Below, piece by piece: positions 56,826-64,000 of a stretch of DNA of 64,000 nucleotides. The notes beneath the pieces are model-generated. The model worked only from the letters and a program-made list of their open reading frames with translations, searched no databases and was not told where the DNA came from. Source of the stretch: Aristolochia californica (Eukaryota; Streptophyta; Magnoliopsida; Piperales; Aristolochiaceae); contig JARWKL010000002.1 in assembly GCA_029961685.1 (NCBI GenBank), positions 29,852,908-29,916,907 of the forward strand, written 5' to 3'. A program made the position numbers and the translations under genes. Positions within the stretch are counted from its first letter, which is position 1. Every line of letters starts with the position of its first letter.

Positions 56826-56842
56826 CTTGGTTCTGATACCAA
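56826..56842 (-). promoter_or_regulatory. tRNA primer binding site, copy I (one change)
   Basis: The minus strand reads TTGGTATCAGAACCAAG. Compared with the canonical TGGTATCAGAGCC it differs at one base, and the CATGG that follows in copies A and D is absent. Confidence 0.7.
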
Positions 56843-57127
56843 TTACAGCGGGAGTAGGAATGAAGAAGGAATAATAACACAGAAGGCAAAAAGACACAAG
56901 ATAGACTAAACACGAGAATAAATATAATATAATCACAAGATCATAAAGTACTTACAATAAACTCCAAGTAATACCAACACACAAGTAGGCAACCTTGACG
57001 ACAAAGGAGAAGGTGTTTCAAGTGATGCCTTCACAAAGTAAAACAATTCCTTATATAGAAGGAGGAAACTAAAGTGGATTCTAATAACTTTGAAATCCAC
57101 CAATAAAAAAGGGATAAGCCTGTATGA
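56843..57127 (-). promoter_or_regulatory. EPRV promoter and terminal region, copy I
   Basis: The minus strand has TATATAA at 57051-57057. I do not find AATAAA in the position where copies B and D have it; the corresponding stretch is AT-rich with ATTTATT-like words only. The region otherwise aligns loosely with copy D. Confidence 0.65.
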
Positions 57128-57457
57128 TTAAGGCGGCTGAGCTGAGTCATCTCTATTATTGAGATTATCTTGTCTTTGTTGTTTATCTCCCTGATTGAGA
57201 TGTGAAAGGGACCTTTGATGGACTTGGTCCCAAAGAATCTTTCTTTGTCTAAGAGCTTTAACTCTTATCCGATGAAGGCGGCTACACTCAGCAGCCCATG
57301 GTTGTGACTTTATGGAAAATGGCCGACCAAAGATACTATAGGTGCCTTGGTTGATGTGACAAATAGGCTAGCTATGGGCCGAAGGATAAGATTTCCTCTG
57401 TTGCTTATGGACGGACTTGGCCGACGAATCTGGAGCAGATGTGTCTGTCATAGTCAT
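57128..57457 (-). pseudogene. EPRV ORF4 small basic protein, copy I
   Basis: Starts at ATG 57457, shortly after ORF3. A TAG at 57368-57370 ends the frame after about 29 codons. The remainder keeps the SIFGRP and basic-core segments and reaches a stop at 57128, slightly earlier than in other copies. The acidic tail is shorter and lacks the DKD-SPK repeat seen in B and D. Confidence 0.65.
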
Positions 57458-57470
57458 ATTCTGAAACAAA

Positions 57471-58762
57471 TTAGTTTCTTTTAGCTGTTGCTTGGAACAT
57501 GTGCAACATAGCATTAATATATTCGTCAAGATCTTCAAGAGGCTGACTATCAGGTAATGATTCATTAACATTATCATCATGCTCTGTGATATTATCCTCC
57601 TCAAATTCTTCGTCTTCTGCGGCAGATGGTTCGGACACAGACATGTTGTCTTCTGCTGGTTGAGATGATGTGTCTTCATTGCACTGAGCAACCATTGAAT
57701 CCTTCATTGATTCTAATAATTTTTTCATAATTTCTTTCTCCGATGTATTTGGAATCAAACTCCTTAATTGAGTTTTGAAACTTTCAAATAAATTTTTGGA
57801 GTCATAATGGACTTTCGGGATTCTGTGTAATCCAAGATTATTTTCATTTTAAATGATAGCAGACGCAATTTCTGCCACTTTAGCATCAATATTGGGGAAA
57901 TTCTTCCACCAACGAACATGAAATGTCCGCAATAATACTGGTAGGCCTTTATCATTAAAGCCTGTGGTACAATCCCATCTCGAGATCCATGGTATAGAAA
58001 ATACCATAAAGAAGATAAGATTGTTACTATTTATGGGGGGGTTTTCAAAACCCAGAGCTTTAAGCTTAGGACTGGATTGAGTCCATTTCACAAAGTAAAC
58101 CTTAATTGGTTCTGGTAAGATTGAAGTGGGTGGCCCAAATTTGTTCCACCATGCAAATACCCAACTGGGTAGAGGTAATGACCTCTGATAGACATTCTTT
58201 TCCCACTGGAAAAACCAGGAATGTCTATGGGAGGGATTTTGGTAATAAAAGGTATTATACCAAGAATCCATATAATCCCAATAATTAAATTCCTTATCAT
58301 TAGGAAGATTAGCTGCTTTAGCTAGATCAAATTTTCCCCATGTTGAGGGATGCATGAATCTTTGTATCGTACATTTACTGTACACTCTTGGGCTATCCCA
58401 TTTAGCCACATTTGACAGTGTATGATGCACTGCGATAGAATTTAAATGAACCAAAATTGATTCAAAGGAATACCATCTTTTTCCTGCCGGATGGGACAGT
58501 AGGCTTCTCCAACCCATTTCTGTAACATCTCCCATGAATCCAATGTACCCTCTAAGTCCTCTCTATTGAGGATCAATATTGTCTCCGTATCCGGAAGAGT
58601 AATATACTCTGGTTCTGCTTCTAGTGTCTCTTTATATGACACTGGGGCTTTGCCCTTCTTGTCTGAGGAATTTCCTCGTTCTTGATTTTTGCCGCCTCGG
58701 CCTCTTGATTGATTACCACGTCCTCTCATTGGCAGTGGATTGCCCCTTGCGGGGTTATACAT
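57471..58762 (-). pseudogene. EPRV ORF3 tryptophan-rich protein, copy I
   Basis: ATG 58762 overlaps the ORF2 stop (58755-58757). The basic N-terminus and YITLPDTETIL segment are open to about 58490, where a small deletion shifts the frame. The Trp-rich core with HSWFFQWEKNVY and WVFAWWNKFGP is open 58535-57849, ending at an in-frame TAA; the acidic C-terminus (57758-57471) is open. Comparing copies, the Trp-rich core is the most constant part and the acidic tail the most variable. Confidence 0.8.
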
Positions 58763-61700
58763 GATTTTGACCCTGGAGAAATTCACGGGTTAGAAAATCA
58801 GGTAAGGAGTTTAATTCTCCTTTGATATGTTCAATATCAAAATCAAAGGCGCTTAATTCCGCCTGCCATCTAGCAAAGATTTGTTTAGAAGTAAGATTTT
58901 TCACATCCTTCTTAAGAATCAATTTTGCTGCAGAACAATCAATTCTCAAATGGAATTGCTGATTTAATAAATCATCTTGAAATTTATGAATGCACTTAAT
59001 TATTGCCAAAATTTCCTGTTTCACAGTGGAATAATTAATTTGTGCATCATGCCAGTTTCCAGAGGTAAATTTGACTAGTTCTTCTTTACCTGCAGGATTT
59101 CTTTGTTTTAATATGCTACCATAGCCTATATGGGAGGCATCTGTCTCTACAACCTTCAGATAAGAAGGGTTAGTTAGGTTAAGACAAGGGAGTTGTTTAA
59201 CCTTACTTTTGATTAATTGGACTGCCTGAGTATGTTTAGGAGTCCATGGCTCAGGATTCTTTTTGAGTCTTTGGTGCAATAATGCGGAATCTTGTGCAAG
59301 ATGAGGGTAATAGTCCGCAATATAATTGAGACTTCCTAGAAATCTCTGAAGTTGAGTTTTCTCTAGTAATTCATCAGGGAACTTGGCGGCAAACTCAATG
59401 CTTCGATCAATGGGAACTATTTCCCTTGTGAATATTGTGACCTAAAAATCGAAAAGAGGTATGAAACAATTTCATTTTTGGTGCCGATATCACCAACCCA
59501 TGTTTTCTAATAACTGTTTTGAAAACATGTAAATGCTTAAAATGAGCATCAAGAGATTTTGAATAAACAAGGATATCATCAATATAAACAATGGTAAACT
59601 CAGAATAAGGAGCAAATATATCATTCATGATATTTTGAAATTCAGATGGAGCATTTTTCAAACCAAAAGGCATAGCATTCCATTCAAAGTGACCAAAAGG
59701 GATAGTGAATGTAGTCTTATATTTATCCTTTTCATTGATTTGAATTTGCCAATATCCAGATTTCAAATCAAATTTTGAAATTTTTTTAGCAGAAAACAAT
59801 CTGTCTAATAAATCTTTTTTGTTTGGGATAGGATAACGAATCCATCGCAAATAATCATTAAGTGGTTTATAATTAACCACAAACCTTGGGACACCTAATT
59901 CATTCTTTGCATTTTTATTGACATAAAAAGTAGTACAACTCCATGGGGTGTAAGATTTTCTAATTAATTTCTTATCCAATAGATTTTGGATTTCCTTTTT
60001 GCAAAGGTCTAGTAAAGCAAGTTTCATTTGACTAGGCCTTGCTTTTGTCGGAATGGTTCTTTCATTGAACCCATCAATATAGGGTAAAGACACAATATAT
60101 TTATGTCGATCCCAAAAAAATGTAGGAATGTCACTGCAAATTTCTTGGGCAAATATTTTATGAAGAGAACTAATTTTCTCTTTTATCTCTGTAGTTTCCA
60201 GCTGCTGTTCAAGCGTTAAAAATTGAATTTCTTTATGCAGGAAACTGAGATGATGTTCTCTAACATTTCTCAATTCTGAAATCTCATTAATGAAACTGAT
60301 TTGAGGAGGAGGTTTGAATGAGAAATATATAGGTTTGTTATTAACCTGACCATGAATTCCATGGTTGTCAATGCCCTTGATTGGCATGATCTTCTCCAGA
60401 AAAGGAGTGCCTAATATAACTTGTTGAGTAATATTTTTGACAACCAAAAAGTTTGTAATAATGCACTGATCATTAGTGTAGATGGAGGCATTATTGAATT
60501 TATATTTAATTTTCATTTTGTCTCCATTGGCATTGGCTAATGTTTGACTTATTTTCTCAAAATATTGGGTTGGAATTAACCTTTCCTGGATGCAGTTTAA
60601 ATCTGCTCCACTATCAATCAGAGCTGTCAGTTTTGGAATGACAAAATTCTGATCAATAACCAAATTAATCACAGTATGCCATCTTTGATGGATGACTTTG
60701 GTGATGTGATTAAGAAAAGGATCCTCTGATTTCTTTTCTGGATGTTGTAAACATGTTTGTTCACATTTTTGTTCAAGCTTTTTATACAAGGATTTTAATT
60801 CTTTTAATTCAAGCTTGATTCTTTAATTTCTCCTTGTAATGAGGAGATGGATACTGGTTGTTTTGAAGAATTGGTTGCTTCATAACGACCAATGATTTCC
60901 TTCAAAGAATAAGGTTTAACTCCTTGAATGGGAGGTATCTTTGAAGTACTTTGAATTTGATCAAGATATTCTTTGATTAAATATGTTTTTGTTTGAGGAT
61001 CTTCCTCTTGATCAATGTTCTTAAGCATAAGTTGTTGGTCATTGGTAAGAACATTAATCTAATGCATTTGAGCCACATATTGTAAATGCGAACAACTACA
61101 ATCTTGGTCATCTTCTGATTGGCTGGATGATGGATAATCTATATCATCCCCAGAATCAGAATTTAGGAGAATTTTAGTCAACTGGATTCTCAACCCTTCA
61201 TCTATCTGAAGTCGGTTAAGTTCCACTTGTGGTTTGCATCTATTTGAATAGTGGCCTAATTTACCACATTTATAAGAAAAAAATTTCTTTTTGTCTGGAG
61301 GATTTCTTCTAGGAGGAGGTCTCTGACGAGGAGGAGGTCTCCTAGGTTCATGACGAGTCTTTTGGGATATCTCCTACTCTGGTGGGAGTAGGGTTCGGGA
61401 CTCTTAGAATGAGAGACTTTCCCTTTGCCCTTCCTTTGATTGGAAGGAAGTGGTCCTGTGTCACAGGCAAACTGTTCACAGAATTCACCAAGCTCTCGCT
61501 TTCCAGTAAGATTTGGCTTTTATAAGCTGAGCTTGTAATTTTGAATCATTACATAAGGTCAGTCCTTCTTGGACAATAGCACTGGTAATGAGACCATATG
61601 TATATTGATAGTAGTTTATTATTCCTACCTCATTACCTAACCTTTTGCGTACCTTGCTGGCAAAAAGCATTGGTAATCCATCAATAAATTTAGCTTTCCA

Positions 61701-63231
61701 ATATTCATTATTGGCATCAGTTCTTGCATAACCTTAGTAAGGAAAACATCTTTATACCATCTAAAATGGCTAAGTGTTCGACACCTACGATTTTGAAAAA
61801 CCTCTCTTCCCTTATTAGTAGTGGAAGTTAACTTTCCTATGAAATGATGAACAATACATGAAATCAAGGTATAAACTACATCATCCTCGCCGAGGTAGGC
61901 TTGGCCTGATTCAGTTTTGATAACCTTTTAGAATTGTATATTTCATGATGTTGTTTAGGGGTGAGGATATTATCCTACCAGCCTTTGAGGGTTCCAGAAA
62001 ACCCAACAGTTAACATTTCTGCTATTCCTTGATCAGAATTCTTATGTTGCCGACAGATTGTACAATACATAAGCATTCTGCGACAATGTTCTAAAATCTG
62101 ATATTCAGACATGGCATCTATGTTCCATTCATAGATGGCTTTTCCATCATAAGCTTTTTGATCTATATACACATTCTCTGCACATAATAGGTCCTGAGGT
62201 GTAGGCCTATGATAGTAAAGTTTGTGGTTTAGATCCCAATGACGAGTAGATTTCTTTGAATAATCCAATTTTTGGATACTGGTTTGGTCCTGAATCATTT
62301 CTTGAAGAATGTCTTCAGTCTGATTGACATTGGTGAGACCTAAATCGTTGAGATTTAATTCTTGACCACCATCAGAATCAGAGTATGCTGAAGGAGTTAA
62401 ATCTTCAGTATTTTGTGATAAAGAATCTTTGTGAGATTCTTCAGCTTCCAAAATATGGAGACTTTTACAAACCTCAGCAGCTCTTGCCTCTTGAGCATTT
62501 TTGACTTGTTTGATTTGTTCGACAGAGAGATTTAATTGGCCCAATCTAGATAATAATTCCTCAACTACTTCGGAATGATTATCCAATTTAAAGTTCCTAA
62601 CTGGAACAGGTGGTTTGATGAGCTGTTTATTGTTCATCAACAATGGTAATTTGCGAGAAGAAAAGTCATAGGGATTTTGACAATATTTCTCAGGTGTACC
62701 TTTCTCCAATAAATCTTCAATACGTGTTAGCTGCTGGCCAATGGTTTGAAGATTTAAATTGGTAAAGTTGTTTTGTTTCCTGATTTGAGCCATAGGGTTT
62801 GGATGGACTTTAGGATTAACAAAAGCAACTGCTTCAACATAATCAGGGGATTTCCCTGATGTGCTTGAAAATTCAAGCTTTATCGGATCAATAGGAGGAT
62901 GGACTGATCTGATGGTATTGCCAGACCAAAGCTGCCATTCTTTGGCTAGAGTTGAAAGAGTAGGCGTTGTGGAAGAAAATAAGGGTGGTTTCTTCGCTGG
63001 CTTAAATCTTAAACGCATAAACCAATCAACAAAAGACATGATTACCCTATTTTTTTCCAGATATAGATAAAAGTCAGTTGAAAATTCCATGCGTTCTGCC
63101 GCCCCATAGGAGTCAAAAAACCATTTTTTGAAACCTAGATTATTGGGGTGAAAGAATTCAGCTTTAATGGCTGCTCGGTCCACCACAAAAAGTGGTAGGT
63201 CCTGGACACTCTGATGAGGTGTTAAAATCAT
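58755..63231 (-). pseudogene. EPRV ORF2 polyprotein, copy I
   Basis: ATG 63231 follows the movement-protein stop by 2 nt. Coat protein is open 63231-61975, then stopped at a TAG and shifted by small deletions near 61927 and 61724. The zinc knuckle at 61236-61277 has lost its first cysteine (reads SYKCGKLGHYSNRC). A one-base deletion near 60822 separates it from a 460-codon open stretch (60789-59407) holding protease LIDSGADLNC and the whole RT, with YIDDIL near 59580. A small deletion near 59422 shifts into RNase H, open 59279-58755 and ending FLQGQNHV. The RT stretch is the longest open family-1 RT in the window. Confidence 0.9.
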
Positions 63232-63233
63232 AA

Positions 63234-64000
63234 TCACAGAGTAAAACCAGTCATTTCACTGGGAGTGGGAGAAGTCCTTTCATGCTCCCTTTCTTGATAG
63301 ACCCCATAAGGTATCTAGGTGTCTGATATGTGGATTCCTTTTAAAGAGGAATCATCCTTTATGGATTTCTTTTCATACAATTCCTGTAGGCGAGACGATT
63401 GGCTTATATCTGAATAAAGGGATGACGTTGGTAAAGAGACTCGTAAAAGGAGTCTTGTCCTTAAAATTAATTACCACATCGCCATCTGTGGATTGGATGA
63501 CATGATCAATATCCTGATTAATCAGGAGTCTAGGAGGAACAGCTGGAGGTATAGTTCAGTTGGCTGGGAAACGAATTTTTTCCCAATTAATCATTCTTGG
63601 AGTGGCAACATTTGCACTCATAAGATCTGTTTCAATCAATACAGTCTTACACTGATCTGGTAAGTGTGACACCTTAGGGACTGAGGTATTCATAATTTTG
63701 AAATGAATCGTTGCTATTACAGCAACGGTTTCAGTTCCACGAATAAAATTGTATCCCTGTGTTAGAATCCTCAATTAAATAGATTCTAATAGATTCCTAT
63801 CGGTTAATGATAGGGTGAGGTTTGGATGGACATTAAAATACACGGGTCCCCTACTGAGACTCATTTCAACAATACCCATTAATGAGGGTTTCCAATCCAA
63901 ATAGCGACCATCTCGATGAATGGCCTGCAGACATGTGTTCATCCCTAGTAAGGTCAAGGGTTTGAACGCTATCTGTATGCATCCAATATGCACGTATTTC
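63234..64000 (-). pseudogene. EPRV movement protein, copy I (cut by window end)
   Basis: The C-terminal three quarters of ORF1. Stops lie near 63775 and 63556, and the C-terminal tail is diverged from copies E and F. The N-terminus lies beyond the window. Confidence 0.75.

Larger units (their letters stand above)
56746..64000 (-). mobile_element. EPRV family 1, copy I (runs off the window)
   Basis: Minus-strand movement protein (truncated by the window end), ORF2, ORF3, ORF4, TATA box and primer site. It is a diverged sublineage relative to A and D, with a different primer-site flank and coat sequence. Head-to-tail with copy H. Confidence 0.9.

Noticed and set aside
1..64000. tRNA, rRNA or host protein-coding genes
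   Set aside because: I looked for them and saw none. The only tRNA-related signals are viral primer binding sites.

Overview
This window is a piece of a flowering-plant nuclear genome, probably a eudicot. It contains no host gene that I can support. It is an AT-rich repeat locus built from two intermixed kinds of DNA: endogenous pararetrovirus (EPRV, family Caulimoviridae) copies, most of them decayed, and a pyrimidine-rich minisatellite. The virus assignment rests on the gene set: movement protein, coat protein with a CCHC zinc knuckle, aspartic protease, reverse transcriptase and RNase H with no integrase, plus initiator-Met-tRNA primer binding sites. Every copy of virus family 1 that I could read carries stops, frameshifts or truncations.

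Layout. 1-7752: near-complete family-1 copy A on the minus strand, ending in a foldback at its primer site. 7753-9022: a purine-rich block that switches to the pyrimidine-rich satellite. 9023-15808: a rearranged copy of a different, younger-looking pararetrovirus (family 2), which encodes a viroplasmin/transactivator and keeps an open 753-codon protease-RT-RNase H frame; it contains two inverted repeats, one of them a nearly perfect 1.3-kb palindrome. 15809-25602: satellite. 25603-36705: family-1 fragments B and C and long copy D, minus strand. 36706-38046: satellite. 38047-44776: copy E (plus strand) joined head-on to fragment F (minus strand), then scrap G. 44777-53708: satellite. 53709-64000: truncated copy H and long copy I in head-to-tail order, minus strand; I runs off the window.

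Family-1 genome plan, read from aligned copies: leader - ORF1 movement protein (about 339 aa) - ORF2 coat/zinc knuckle/protease/RT/RNase H polyprotein - ORF3 tryptophan-rich protein of unknown function (about 430 aa) - ORF4 small basic protein (about 120 aa) - TATA box - polyadenylation signal - primer binding site. ORF1 and ORF2 are separated by 2 nt, ORF2 and ORF3 overlap by 8 nt, and ORF4 starts about 17 nt after ORF3. This plan most resembles the florendovirus/petuvirus side of the family, but that placement is inference and needs a tree.

The satellite has a 19-bp monomer in two alternating versions (38-bp dimer) and is arranged in higher-order repeats of 815 bp and about 2.35 kb. It covers about a third of the window. 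Virus-satellite junctions show short microhomology, one junction is present twice 8.07 kb apart, and one insertion is flanked by a 568-bp direct copy of satellite. Together these suggest a locus where viral DNA was captured by break repair and then amplified along with the satellite.
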